Shown here piece by piece: positions 40,576 through 49,285 of a stretch of DNA of 64,000 bases (position 1 is its first letter; every line of letters begins with the position of its first letter). A program made the position numbers and the translations under genes. Location: the NCBI GenBank assembly GCA_016714905.1, contig JADKBW010000008.1, positions 1 through 64,000 on the forward strand, given 5' to 3'. Under the pieces are notes generated by a model. That model did no database searches. It saw nothing but the letters and a program-made list of their open reading frames with translations, and was not told the origin of the DNA. This stretch comes from Flavobacterium sp. GTDB lineage: Bacteria; Bacteroidota; Bacteroidia; Flavobacteriales; Flavobacteriaceae.

Positions 40576-41709
40576 ATGAAAATTGCTATTGTCTGTTATC
40601 CTACTTTTGGCGGAAGTGGTGTAGTTGCTACTGAACTTGGATTAGAGTTAGCGCGACGCGGACACGAAATACACTTTATTACGTACAGTCAGCCTGTTCG
40701 TTTGGCGCTTTTGAATCCGAATGTGCATTATCATGAAGTAAACGTACCTGAATATCCACTTTTTCATTATCAACCATATGAATTGGCTTTGTCGAGCAAG
40801 CTGGTGGATATGGTTAAGTTATATAAAATTGAACTCATGCACGTGCATTATGCCATCCCACATGCCTATGCGGGCTATATGGCAAAGCAAATGCTGAAAG
40901 AAGAAGGAATTGACATACCGATGGTTACCACACTTCACGGTACCGATATTACCCTAGTTGGAAATCATCCGTTCTATAAACCTGCAGTTACCTTTAGTAT
41001 CAACAAATCTGATATCGTAACCTCTGTTTCGGAAAGTCTCAGACAAGAAACGTTGAAACTGTTTAATATCACAAACGACATTGAAGTGATACCTAATTTC
41101 ATAGAGCTAAACAAAAACATAGACGATACGACCATTCCGTGTTACAGGTCCGTAATAGCGAACGATAACGAACGAGTGGTTACCCATATTAGCAATTTTA
41201 GAAAAGTAAAAAGAATCCCGGATGTGATCAAAATATTTCATCAAATTCAACAAAAGATTCCAGCTAAATTAATGATGGTAGGCGATGGGCCTGAAAAAGA
41301 AAAAGCCGAACGCTTGTGCCAAGAATTAGGGATTCAAGACAAAGTGATTTTCTTTGGAAATAGTAATGAAATAGACCGAATCTTGAGCTATTCTGACTTG
41401 TTTTTATTGCCTTCTGAAACCGAGAGTTTTGGTTTGGCAGCATTAGAAGCAATGGCGCTAAGCGTTCCCGTGATATCAAGTAATTCAGGTGGATTGCCAG
41501 AAGTTAATTTTGATGGCGTTTCAGGTTATTTGAGTAATGTTGGAGACATTGAAGGCATGGCAGCAAACGCCATTAAGATACTAGAAAATAATGAAACTCT
41601 AAATAATTTCAAGTCAAATGCGTTGACCACTGCAAAACAATTCGATATCCAGAATATTCTACCGCTTTATGAAGAACTTTATTTACGAGCAATTTCAATT
41701 TATGCATAA
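40576..41709 (+). CDS. bshA: N-acetyl-alpha-D-glucosaminyl L-malate synthase
   Basis: A 377-residue GT4 glycosyltransferase. The BshA signature CYPTFGGSGVVATELG opens the protein, followed by MHVHYAIPHAYAGYMAKQ, TTLHGTDITLVG, and the nucleotide-sugar region PSETESFGLAALEAMA. It transfers GlcNAc from UDP-GlcNAc to L-malate in the first step of bacillithiol synthesis, so the organism probably uses this thiol. bshB and bshC are not in the window. The stop overlaps the next start by eight bases. Confidence 0.93.
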   Translation: MKIAIVCYPTFGGSGVVATELGLELARRGHEIHFITYSQPVRLALLNPNVHYHEVNVPEYPLFHYQPYELALSSKLVDMVKLYKIELMHVHYAIPHAYAGYMAKQMLKEEGIDIPMVTTLHGTDITLVGNHPFYKPAVTFSINKSDIVTSVSESLRQETLKLFNITNDIEVIPNFIELNKNIDDTTIPCYRSVIANDNERVVTHISNFRKVKRIPDVIKIFHQIQQKIPAKLMMVGDGPEKEKAERLCQELGIQDKVIFFGNSNEIDRILSYSDLFLLPSETESFGLAALEAMALSVPVISSNSGGLPEVNFDGVSGYLSNVGDIEGMAANAIKILENNETLNNFKSNALTTAKQFDIQNILPLYEELYLRAISIYA

Positions 41710-42150
41710 GCACAAGTCTACCTTAAAGAAAGGAGCAATCGCATTCCTACTTGTTTTTGTAATATCTTGTAGTTCAAATAAGAAATCAATAGAATCAAAA
41801 CCATTAATTGAAATTTTGAGTACGCAAGAAGACGGTGGCGCGACCATTCGTTTTTTTGAAATATTGTCTGAGGAACGAGAGATAAAAATGCTTCAAAATG
41901 ATGAACTATTGAAGGACAAAATAAATTCAAGCGACCTCAAACTTGCAATTTTGTCATTCTAAACATGGGAGAAAAGACCACACTCGGATACACCATTGCA
42001 ATTCTAAAAGTCGAAGAAACACCGACATCCATCATGATCTATACAAAAGATAACGAGCCAAAATCTAAAAGGGCAGAAGAGAAAGAAGTTTTCTATTATC
42101 CATATACGATTGTAAAAGTCAATTCTAAAAAAGAAATTATTATTCAATAA
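41702..42150 (+). CDS. PrcB-like lipoprotein, split by one indel
   Basis: ATG 41702 overlaps the bshA stop. The leader KKGAIAFLLVFVISC has a lipobox-like end. The reading frame stops at 41962, but the continuation in another frame reads NFVILNMGEKTTLGYTIAIL and PYTIVKVNSKKEIIIQ, which matches the pattern of the PrcB C-terminal domain (a hydrophobic strand, GxKxTxGY, then PYxIVK). One base is missing somewhere in 41937-41955. About 150 residues when joined. PrcB in spirochaetes is part of the dentilisin protease complex; the role in flavobacteria is unknown. A terminator follows directly. Confidence 0.7.
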
Positions 42151-42180
42151 AAAAATCCACTATTTCTAGTGGATTTTTTT
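42151..42180. terminator. Bidirectional terminator
   Basis: Stem AAATCCACTA / TAGTGGATTT around TTTC, with A run before and T run after, between convergent genes. Confidence 0.85.
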
Positions 42181-42200
42181 ATTCATCTTTAATGCAAAAT

Positions 42201-42683
42201 CTAGAATTGGAAACGCGCTGAAATGGCAATATCCGAACCGTAACTATTTTCATAGTATCCGCTTCCGCCAATCTCTGGTCTAAAATCCATCGATAGTAAC
42301 AATGGAATATCAAAATAATATTCAATTCCAATATCTCCGGCAGCAAAAACAAATGTTCCGCTGTCACTATTTCCATCTTTATTATATCTCCACGATCCAA
42401 GTCCAGCACCAGCACCAGCATACCAATTGAAATTTCCATCAATATTCCATACCCATTGGTACAGACCTGTTAGTTTAATTACATCCACATTTCTGCTGTT
42501 TCTCCAGCCCAAATCTGCTTCCAAACGATTAGCATTACCGAGTGCTCTTTGATAAGATACTTCCGCACCAAATCCATCGTTGTCGCCCAATCGCAATCCC
42601 AATGCATTTTCTGAAATTTTTTGGGCGTGCCCAGTAAATACGAATCCACCAATTAATAAGATTGATAATACTAGTTTTTTCAT
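42201..42683 (-). CDS. Small outer membrane beta-barrel protein
   Basis: A 160-residue protein: signal peptide MKKLVLSILLIGGFVFTGHAQ, then alternating aromatic and polar residues ending in the typical outer-membrane terminal phenylalanine (ISARFQF). Start set at ATG 42683; a TTG at 42730-42732 lies upstream of the promoter element and is not used. Barrel-forming proteins of this size act as structural or adhesion porin-like proteins; no specific role can be read. Confidence 0.85.
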   Translation of the reverse strand: MKKLVLSILLIGGFVFTGHAQKISENALGLRLGDNDGFGAEVSYQRALGNANRLEADLGWRNSRNVDVIKLTGLYQWVWNIDGNFNWYAGAGAGLGSWRYNKDGNSDSGTFVFAAGDIGIEYYFDIPLLLSMDFRPEIGGSGYYENSYGSDIAISARFQF

Positions 42684-42706
42684 CGATTTATATTTTTGAT
42701 TTCGCG

Positions 42707-42714
42707 CAAATATA
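42707..42714 (-). promoter_or_regulatory. -7 element of the beta-barrel gene
   Basis: Minus-strand TATATTTG fits TAnnTTTG and is 24 bases before ATG 42683, which rules out the longer TTG-started frame. No TTG at proper distance was found. Confidence 0.5.
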
Positions 42715-42775
42715 AAAATTAAAAATGTCAAAATATGGCATATACAAGTAAAAAAACTAGCACTTTCCTATGGCT

Positions 42776-43615
42776 TTAGTAGGAATTAATTTGTTTCGAA
42801 AAGACAATCGACGCTACAATTTGCTGACTAATATTTGTTTCCATCTCCAACAAATCTTCCTCCTCCGTATAGTTGCATTCACTATAACGATACAATTTCC
42901 AACGTTTAGAATGATACTCTAGGGCTGTTAGGTTTTCCACCCAATCTCCTGAATTTAAATAAGTTGTTGCGCCGTTCTTATTCGACTTCTGAATGATTTT
43001 AGGCTCGTGAATATGACCACAAATCACGTAATCGTATTGCTTTTCAATGGCCAAATCCGTTGCAGTGGTTTCAAAGTCAGAAATGTGCTTCACTGCTTTT
43101 TTTACACTTGCCTTTATTTTTTTTGAAAAGGAATAAGGTTCTTTTCCCATCTTACTCAAGCACCAATTGACAAAACGATTGATCAAAATCAAATAGTCAT
43201 AACCCAATCCACCCATTTTAGCAATCCATTTAGAATGTTGCACTGATACATCAAACACGTCTCCGTGAAAAATCCAGGCTTTTTTATCATCTAAATCCAA
43301 TACCAGTTTGTCTACTATCGAAAAACCTCCCATGGTCGTATCACTAAATTTTCGCAACAGTTCATCATGATTTCCGGTGATGTAATAGATCTTTGTGCCT
43401 TTACTTGCCATGCTAATGATCTTCTTAATGACCTTTAAATGAACCGCAGGAAAATATGATTTTCTAAATTGCCAAATGTCGATGATATCTCCATTTAACA
43501 CCAACGTTTTCGGCTTAATCGAATTGAGGTAATTCAGCAATTCCTTTGCGTGACTTCCAAATGTTCCCAAATGCACATCCGAAATGACAACCAATTCTAC
43601 TTTTCTTTTTTTCAA
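42776..43615 (-). CDS. UDP-2,3-diacylglucosamine diphosphatase-like metallophosphoesterase
   Basis: A 279-residue calcineurin-like phosphoesterase with the metal motifs ISDVHLG, LNGDIIDIW, TGNHDE, FHGDVFD and GHIHEP. The pattern is that of the LpxH/LpxI-type hydrolases of lipid A synthesis in Bacteroidetes. LpxH cleaves UDP-2,3-diacyl-GlcN to lipid X and UMP at the inner membrane. Assignment to LpxH itself rather than another phosphoesterase is likely but not certain. It stands alone, divergent from aroC. Confidence 0.85.
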   Translation of the reverse strand: MKKRKVELVVISDVHLGTFGSHAKELLNYLNSIKPKTLVLNGDIIDIWQFRKSYFPAVHLKVIKKIISMASKGTKIYYITGNHDELLRKFSDTTMGGFSIVDKLVLDLDDKKAWIFHGDVFDVSVQHSKWIAKMGGLGYDYLILINRFVNWCLSKMGKEPYSFSKKIKASVKKAVKHISDFETTATDLAIEKQYDYVICGHIHEPKIIQKSNKNGATTYLNSGDWVENLTALEYHSKRWKLYRYSECNYTEEEDLLEMETNISQQIVASIVFSKQINSY

Positions 43616-43784
43616 AATAAGTTATTTGAAGTTTAGCAAATTAAAGTAGATAGTATTATCTAGAAGCAACTCAAATGTTAAGAAACCGTAGTAAATGTCT
43701 TGCTAAAATTAAATTTCCATTAATCAACATATTCTCTGTTAAAGAAGAATTGTCGCGAACCTTTCAATTTTTAATCGAAAATGT

Positions 43785-43792
43785 TACATTTG
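43785..43792 (+). promoter_or_regulatory. -7 element of aroC
   Basis: TACATTTG lies 16 bases before ATG 43809. No TTG at 17-24 bases upstream. Confidence 0.45.
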
Positions 43793-43808
43793 TTCAAAAC
43801 CAAACCCA

Positions 43809-44878
43809 ATGGCAGGCAATAGTTACGGTACACTTTTCAAAATTACCACTTTTGGTGAATCACACGGTGAAGCATTAGGCGGTGTCATTGATGGTTGTCC
43901 TCCCAATATTTCAATTGATTTTGATCTTATTCGCAACGAAATGGATCGCAGAAAGCCTGGACAATCCAGTATCGTTACGCAACGCAAGGAAGAAGATGAA
44001 GTGCAATTTCTCTCTGGACTATTCGAAGGAAAAACCACCGGAACTCCCATCGGATTTATCATTCCAAATACCAATCAAAAATCGGAAGATTATTCTCATA
44101 TCAAAGATACCTATCGGCCAAGTCACGCCGATTATGTCTACGAAAAAAAATATGGAATTCGTGATTATCGTGGCGGAGGACGAAGCTCGGCACGTGAAAC
44201 TGCTTGTCGAGTCGTCGCTGGAGCGATAGCTAAACAAGTATTGAAAAAATAAAAATCAACGCCTTCGTTTCATCAGTCGGAGAAATCTTCATCGATAAAC
44301 CCTATCAAGATCTCGACTTTTCTATGATAGAAAGCAATGCCGTTCGCTGTCCAGATACAGAAACTGCCGTAAAAATGGAGGAACACATTAAAGAAATTCG
44401 AAAGGAAGGCGATACCATTGGTGGTACGATTACGTGCGTCATTCAAAACGTTCCCATCGGTCTAGGTGAACCAGTTTTTGATAAATTACACGCCGAATTG
44501 GGAAAAGCCATGTTGTCGATCAATGCGGTGAAAGGATTTGAATACGGCAGCGGATTTTGTGGTGCAAGAATGAAAGGCAGCGAACACAACGATTTGTATT
44601 TGCCAGATGGCACGACGAAAACCAATCTTTCCGGCGGCATTCAAGGCGGCATTTCAAACGGCATGGATATCTACTTTCGAGTGGCATTCAAGCCTGTGGC
44701 CACACTGATTCAAAAACAAAATACACTAGACAATCAAGGTAATATCGTTGCAATGCAAGGCAAAGGTCGTCATGACCCATGTGTAGTGCCACGCGCGGTT
44801 CCAATCGTCGAAGCCATGGCAGCAATTGTGCTAGTGGACTTTTATTTACGCAACAAAATATACAATAATAATGTTTAG
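43809..44878 (+). CDS. aroC: Chorismate synthase, split by one homopolymer indel
   Basis: About 356 residues when joined, normal for AroC. Motifs GESHGEALGGVIDG, RPSHADYVYEKKYG, RGGGRSSARETA in the first part, and SGGIQGGISNG, CVVPRAVPIVEAM in the second. It makes chorismate from EPSP using reduced FMN, the last step of the shikimate pathway. As given, the frame stops at 44252 within KKIKINAF; one A is missing in the run 44244-44249. Repeat copy C begins at its last codon. Confidence 0.95.
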
Positions 44879-44982
44879 GAGCTATTCCTGCTGTTCGCTT
44901 TATCTTTTGCGCCACACGAGCGAAGCGAACTGACGAAATATACAATGGCACAAAAGGATGCCACTGCCATCAGGGCTAGGGT
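44876..44982 (+). repeat. Dispersed intergenic hairpin repeat, copy C
   Basis: It opens AGGAGCTATTCCTGCTGTTCG, split around TTTATCTTTTGCGCC, and closes GGCACAAAAGGATGCC with ATCAGGGCTAGGG. The inner arms TCTTTTGCGCC and GGCACAAAAGGA pair. The loop carries an extra hairpin CGAGCGAAGCGAACTG. It begins at the aroC stop codon, so it may be part of the aroC message. Confidence 0.75.
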
Positions 44983-45022
44983 ACCTCATGCATAACAACA
45001 CTCTTTTGTAATAATATAAAAT

Positions 45023-46279
45023 ATGACATCAACAGAAACCAAAAAAAAATCCATTTTCTCCAACCTGACGACACAAATTCTAATTGCGATGGTTGTAGGA
45101 GCAATCCTCGGCATCGTCATTCATAACAATTGGTCTGCAGATAGCGCCAAGGAATTTAGTGGTTACATTAAGTTGCTTGCAACTATTTTCATTCGACTAG
45201 TTCAAATGATTATCGCACCGCTAGTGTTTACAACTTTAGTGGTTGGAATAGCAAAGTTGGGCGATATTACAGCAGTAGGACGAATAGGAGGAAAGGCCCT
45301 GGGATGGTTTTTTTCCGCTTCGCTGATTTCGTTACTAATTGGTATGTTTTGGGTAAACCTCTTGCAACCTGGTGTTGGATTGCATCTCACCGACGTTGAC
45401 TTAACTGCAGCGTCCGAAGTAACGGAAAAAACACAAAACTTCTCCGCACAAAACTTTATCGAGCACATTATTCCGAAAAGTATTGTAGAAGCAATGGCAA
45501 CCAACGAAATTCTACAAATTGTCATTTTTTCTATTTTCTTCGGATTAGCGGCTGCATCCATTGGTGATTACGCAAAACCAGTCGTAACAGCTTTGGATAA
45601 AACTTCTCACATCGTTCTAAAAATGGTGAATTATGTAATGAAGTTTGCGCCAGTAGGTGTTTTCGGTGCTATTGCAGGTGTTTTTGCCGTTCGTGATTTT
45701 AACGAGTTGCTACTAACGTATGCCAAGTATTTTGGTTCTTTTCTCGTCGGAATAACGTCATTGTGGGTTTTTCTGCTTTTTATCGGATTTCTCTTTTTAG
45801 GCAAACGACTAAAAACATTATTGCAGCACATTGTGAGTCCACTGATAATTGCTTTCGGAACCACCAGCAGTGAAGCCGTTTTTCCAAAATTGACAGAAGA
45901 ATTAGAGCGATTTGGCGTAAAGGATAAAATCGTTTCGTTTATGTTGCCTTTAGGTTATTCTTTCAATCTTGATGGAAGTATGATGTATATGACTTTTGCG
46001 AGTATTTTTATTGCACAAGCTTACGGAATAGATTTAACCATCGGAACGCAACTCACCATGCTTTTGGTTTTGATGCTGACGAGCAAAGGAATTGCAGGAG
46101 TTCCAAGAGCGAGTTTGGTTGTTGTGGCTGCGACTTGCGGAATGTTTAAAATCCCGATTGAAGGCATCGCTTTGATACTACCAATTGACCATTTTTGCGA
46201 TATGTTTCGAAGTGCAACCAATGTTTTAGGAAACGCATTAGCAACTTCAGTGGTGGGCAAATGGGAAAATGAAGATTAA
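45023..46279 (+). CDS. Dicarboxylate/amino acid:cation symporter (DAACS)
   Basis: A 418-residue transporter with about eight membrane helices, FIRLVQMIIAPLVFTTLVVG in TM3, the serine-rich hairpin FGTTSSEAVFPKL, the NLDGSMMYM motif in TM7 and ASLVVVAATCG before the last helix. The family (GltP, DctA, GltT) takes up glutamate, aspartate or C4-dicarboxylates with H+ or Na+. The substrate cannot be fixed by sequence. It is monocistronic, between a dispersed repeat and a T9SS gene. Confidence 0.92.
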   Translation: MTSTETKKKSIFSNLTTQILIAMVVGAILGIVIHNNWSADSAKEFSGYIKLLATIFIRLVQMIIAPLVFTTLVVGIAKLGDITAVGRIGGKALGWFFSASLISLLIGMFWVNLLQPGVGLHLTDVDLTAASEVTEKTQNFSAQNFIEHIIPKSIVEAMATNEILQIVIFSIFFGLAAASIGDYAKPVVTALDKTSHIVLKMVNYVMKFAPVGVFGAIAGVFAVRDFNELLLTYAKYFGSFLVGITSLWVFLLFIGFLFLGKRLKTLLQHIVSPLIIAFGTTSSEAVFPKLTEELERFGVKDKIVSFMLPLGYSFNLDGSMMYMTFASIFIAQAYGIDLTIGTQLTMLLVLMLTSKGIAGVPRASLVVVAATCGMFKIPIEGIALILPIDHFCDMFRSATNVLGNALATSVVGKWENED

Positions 46280-46332
46280 CTTATATCATGTTTTTTACTA
46301 CATTTATTACTATTAATTAAAACTGTCTACTT

Positions 46333-47436
46333 ATGAAGAAAACTTTACTATCCATTTTGGCTTTGACTTCAATGTATAATGCGTCAAGCCAAATTTTGCA
46401 GTCAGAAGATTTTGACTCATTGCCAATTGGTGCCGTCGGAACTGATGCAACCGGCACGATTCCAACTAACAATTATTTTACGTTGTCCACGAACTACGAT
46501 TTAGATCCATTAGCGACGACGACAGGCACAAATGCAGGTCCTGAAAATTTTCAAATTGCTGATTATGGTGATGGTCATGGATTAGTCTTGCAAATTGAAG
46601 GAACCAACGGTGACAAAGGACGAAGAAATATGTGGCAAGGCGGCTTAGCAGATCAATGGGCCTTTAGAGATCCAGAAAATAATAAAATTCAAGTGGAGTT
46701 TGATTTGTTTACAGGAGCTGGTGGTGGCGAAAGCAATAACACAAAAGGAATGTATATTTACGATAGCGCCACAGATGGAGCATCATTAAAAATTTTAGGG
46801 GGATTCGTTTTTAATACAAAAACACTTATCCTTCAAGGCATAGGTTACTATACAAGTCCCACAGCACCAATCGCAAACTACGGTTTCTTTTTAGGACCTA
46901 CTAACACGAACATCACATTACCTACGAACGAATGGGTTAGACTTGCAGTAAGTTTCAATAAATCTACAGGACAAATAATTTGGAAAGGTCCGACATTTTT
47001 AGGTCAAGTAGTCGGTGCTGCAATTGGTTTAGATCCTGATAAAGTAGCGCTTGTTTCACGAAGTGGTACGGTAGCAGCAAATGGTGGAAATCCCGCTATC
47101 ACAAATACAGCGGCAACCACAGCTGGTTTCTTTGACAACTTACTTGTGACTGCAAACAATATCGACTTGCTTGGTGTAAATGAGATTGTCGCCACTAATT
47201 TTTCAGTTTATGCTTATCCAAATCCAACGCAAGATTTTTTGACTATTTCGAGCGTAGAAACAGATACAATTACTGCCATAACGTTGACAGATGTTAATGG
47301 AAGAATCGTAAGAAATGAATCTTTTAATCAAGAGTCAAGTGTGGAAATGAATATTGCAGATTTATCGAACGGAATGTATTTGATGAAAACTACTACTAGT
47401 AATGGCACCTCGATTCAAAAAATATTCAAAAACTAA
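46333..47436 (+). CDS. Secreted protein with T9SS sorting domain
   Basis: A 367-residue protein. Signal peptide to about residue 19 (MYNASSQ), a jellyroll-like beta-rich body (LFTGAGGGESNNTKGMYIYD), and a T9SS type A sorting domain with YPNPTQDFLTISS and a final ISIQKIFKN-type end. No catalytic motif is seen; a carbohydrate-binding or laminin-like fold is possible. Its sorting domain is close to that of the next gene, which suggests that the two are recent relatives in that region only. Confidence 0.87.
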   Translation: MKKTLLSILALTSMYNASSQILQSEDFDSLPIGAVGTDATGTIPTNNYFTLSTNYDLDPLATTTGTNAGPENFQIADYGDGHGLVLQIEGTNGDKGRRNMWQGGLADQWAFRDPENNKIQVEFDLFTGAGGGESNNTKGMYIYDSATDGASLKILGGFVFNTKTLILQGIGYYTSPTAPIANYGFFLGPTNTNITLPTNEWVRLAVSFNKSTGQIIWKGPTFLGQVVGAAIGLDPDKVALVSRSGTVAANGGNPAITNTAATTAGFFDNLLVTANNIDLLGVNEIVATNFSVYAYPNPTQDFLTISSVETDTITAITLTDVNGRIVRNESFNQESSVEMNIADLSNGMYLMKTTTSNGTSIQKIFKN

Positions 47437-47545
47437 AATATCATTTGCTTATTCTTACCAAAAACTAAAGAGGCAATTGTTTTTTTGTCAAAAAAAATGA
47501 ATGCTGAATAATAAAACTTATTTTTATGAAAATTTAAAATAAAAA

Positions 47546-48432
47546 ATGATGAAAAGAAAATTACTATTATTAACTGTTGTATTGACGACAGTTTTTTCGT
47601 TACATGCACAAGTAACCATTTATGACACGACTCATGAAGGGCTTAACGGAGGAGAAATTACACCTACCGCAAATGGTCTAGATACAAGTTATGGAGATGC
47701 AATTCAATTGGCTAGTACAGAAAGACGGTTAGATGTTATATCTGTAAACCTTTTTAATTTGACAGACACTTCAGATATTACGCTCACAATGACATTGTAT
47801 TCTGATTGTCCAACACTAACGGGTACCGCTGCGGCTCAGGAACTGGAACTTTGATTCCATTTTCGGAAAACGTAGTTATATTAGAAGCACCACCAACAAC
47901 TGGACAATTTGTTGTCGACTTTGAATACAATGGGTTAGACATAACAGATTATGCTCTAGATAACACCATTACAGTAATGATTAAAGCCAGCAGAAATAAT
48001 GTGTATTGGATTACTAACGAGACTCCAGTAATTGGAAGTACTCCTGCAGGCGACACTCCGCTAAGCACAGTGACACGTTGTGGAAGTACAGCAGCAAATA
48101 ATGGTTGCAACCGCGCTATTGCAGCACCAACAGTAAATAATCTGGGAATCAAAATTACCGCTTTACCTAATTTAAGTGTTACGCAATTTTCTGCGTCGGA
48201 TATCACCATTTCGCCTAATCCTGCTACAAATGTTATAAGCATAGCAAGCAATCAAAACATTGGAATTAATGCTATCGAAATCTCTGATTTAAATGGAAGA
48301 GTGGTTCAAAACCAATCTTTTGAGAACGTATCTACGCTCGAAATGAATATTGCCAACGTAGCTTCTGGCGTCTATTTGCTTACTGTTATTTCAGATAAAG
48401 GAACAATTACTAAGAAAATTGTAAAAAACTAA
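47546..48432 (+). CDS. Secreted protein with T9SS sorting domain, split by one indel
   Basis: About 295 residues when joined. Signal peptide MKRKLLLLTVVLTTVFSLHA from codon 2, a beta-rich domain, then the T9SS domain SPNPATNVISIASNQ to GTITKKIVKN. The first frame stops at 47854; the second, which starts inside it, continues YRCGSGTGTLIPFSENVVIL. One base is lost between 47818 and 47855 (exact place unclear because both frames read sensibly there). No known catalytic motif. Confidence 0.82.
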
Positions 48433-48545
48433 ACAGAGCATTAGACTCAAATAAACTCCTTAAGGGGGTTTGAAAAAACTTGTTTTAGCCGCTTTCAAGT
48501 TTCCTCAGGTAATGTTGGAATAGGTATTTCGGGAAAGACCAACCA

Positions 48546-48646
48546 AGGGCGTACCCCTTTTGGGAACGGGTGTGTTTGGGCCGGGCTTATCGTTCCTTTA
48601 GTTGGGGGTAGATGGCGGGTGCCCGGCGCGGCGGGGGGCGGGCGGC
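48546..48646 (+). repeat. GC-rich island, relative of the 55734 repeat
   Basis: About 100 bases far richer in GC than the surroundings, with runs such as CCCGGCGCGGCGGGGGGCGG. The opening GGGCGTACCCC, a CGGGT and then CCGGGCTTATCG match the order GGGCGTGCCCC, CGGGT, CGGGCTGTTCG at 55734-55768. It lies in the 230-base gap between the T9SS gene and the small membrane-protein gene; 48433-48545 before it holds nothing recognised. Confidence 0.65.
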
Positions 48647-48663
48647 AAATAAGGAGTTTTTTT

Positions 48664-48789
48664 TTATTTTTTGTTTCCCGAATTCATCATCATAACTACA
48701 AAACCTATTAGGGCTGCAATCACAACTCCAAATACGACAATCATAATAAAAGAACCATTATCCCAAGAATAAAGTGGCAGATTTTTCAT
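48664..48789 (-). CDS. Small single-pass membrane protein (41 residues)
   Basis: ATG at 48789, stop TAA at 48664-48666. The protein opens MKNLPLYSWDNGSFIMIV, has one strongly hydrophobic helix (about residues 14-35, with MIVVFGVVIAALIGFVV) and ends MNSGNKK. Regular codons, a purine-rich leader and a clear helix make this a real gene rather than chance; I recall similar very short hypothetical proteins in other flavobacteria. Function unknown. A subunit or regulator of a membrane complex would fit the size. It is followed by the GC-rich island and preceded, 76 bases away, by the DUF393 gene on the same strand. Confidence 0.7.
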   Translation of the reverse strand: MKNLPLYSWDNGSFIMIVVFGVVIAALIGFVVMMMNSGNKK

Positions 48790-48865
48790 ATTTACTTTTT
48801 TAAAGAATACCTAAAAGTAATATTTGATTTTAAAATCACTTATGATAAATATCATAAACAAGAAA

Positions 48866-49282
48866 CTATTCCAAAAACTTGGCTTTAAGTTCAGGTGTAG
48901 GTATCATACAATGCTGTTTTTTACCATACCATGAATACCTGTTTTTTGCAATATAATCGTAAAGCGCATTCCTTAAAGTCGTCGGAATAATTCTAAAAAC
49001 AGTACCCAAATGAAAAAGACCTCCTAAGTTTTTAGCAACTTGAAGCGCTGCATTCGACTTATAATAATAAGCAATGCCAGGCTCATATAACACTACCGAA
49101 TCGATATTTTTCTCATTAATACCAATATGAGAAATAATCTTTTGCCCCAAATCTGATTGCAAGGCTACAAATCGAAATTGATCATTGCTATCATGCTTAA
49201 TGACAAACTGGACAGATGAGTCGCATAAATTGCAAAGTCCATCAAACAATATAATTTTCTTTCCTACAGGCAAGTCCAACAT
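48866..49282 (-). CDS. DCC family thiol-disulfide oxidoreductase (DUF393)
   Basis: A 138-residue protein with the DxxCxxC motif as FDGLCNLC (residues 14-21) and the conserved YDYIAKNRYSWYG near the end, which define the DUF393/YuxK family. Proposed to be a thioredoxin-like redox protein; substrate unknown. It starts four bases before the mutS2 stop on the opposite side of reading, i.e. directly after mutS2 in the same minus-strand operon. Confidence 0.88.
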   Translation of the reverse strand: MLDLPVGKKIILFDGLCNLCDSSVQFVIKHDSNDQFRFVALQSDLGQKIISHIGINEKNIDSVVLYEPGIAYYYKSNAALQVAKNLGGLFHLGTVFRIIPTTLRNALYDYIAKNRYSWYGKKQHCMIPTPELKAKFLE

Positions 49283-49285
49283 ACT

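Noticed and set aside
44244..44249. Programmed frameshift in aroC
   Set aside because: No slippery motif or stimulating structure is visible, and the same type of break is seen in many unrelated genes, so error is the better explanation.
48433..48665. Plasmid or phage origin in the GC-rich island
   Set aside because: No initiator gene, iterons or phage genes are near; a relative of the same element occurs at 55734, so it is a dispersed repeat.
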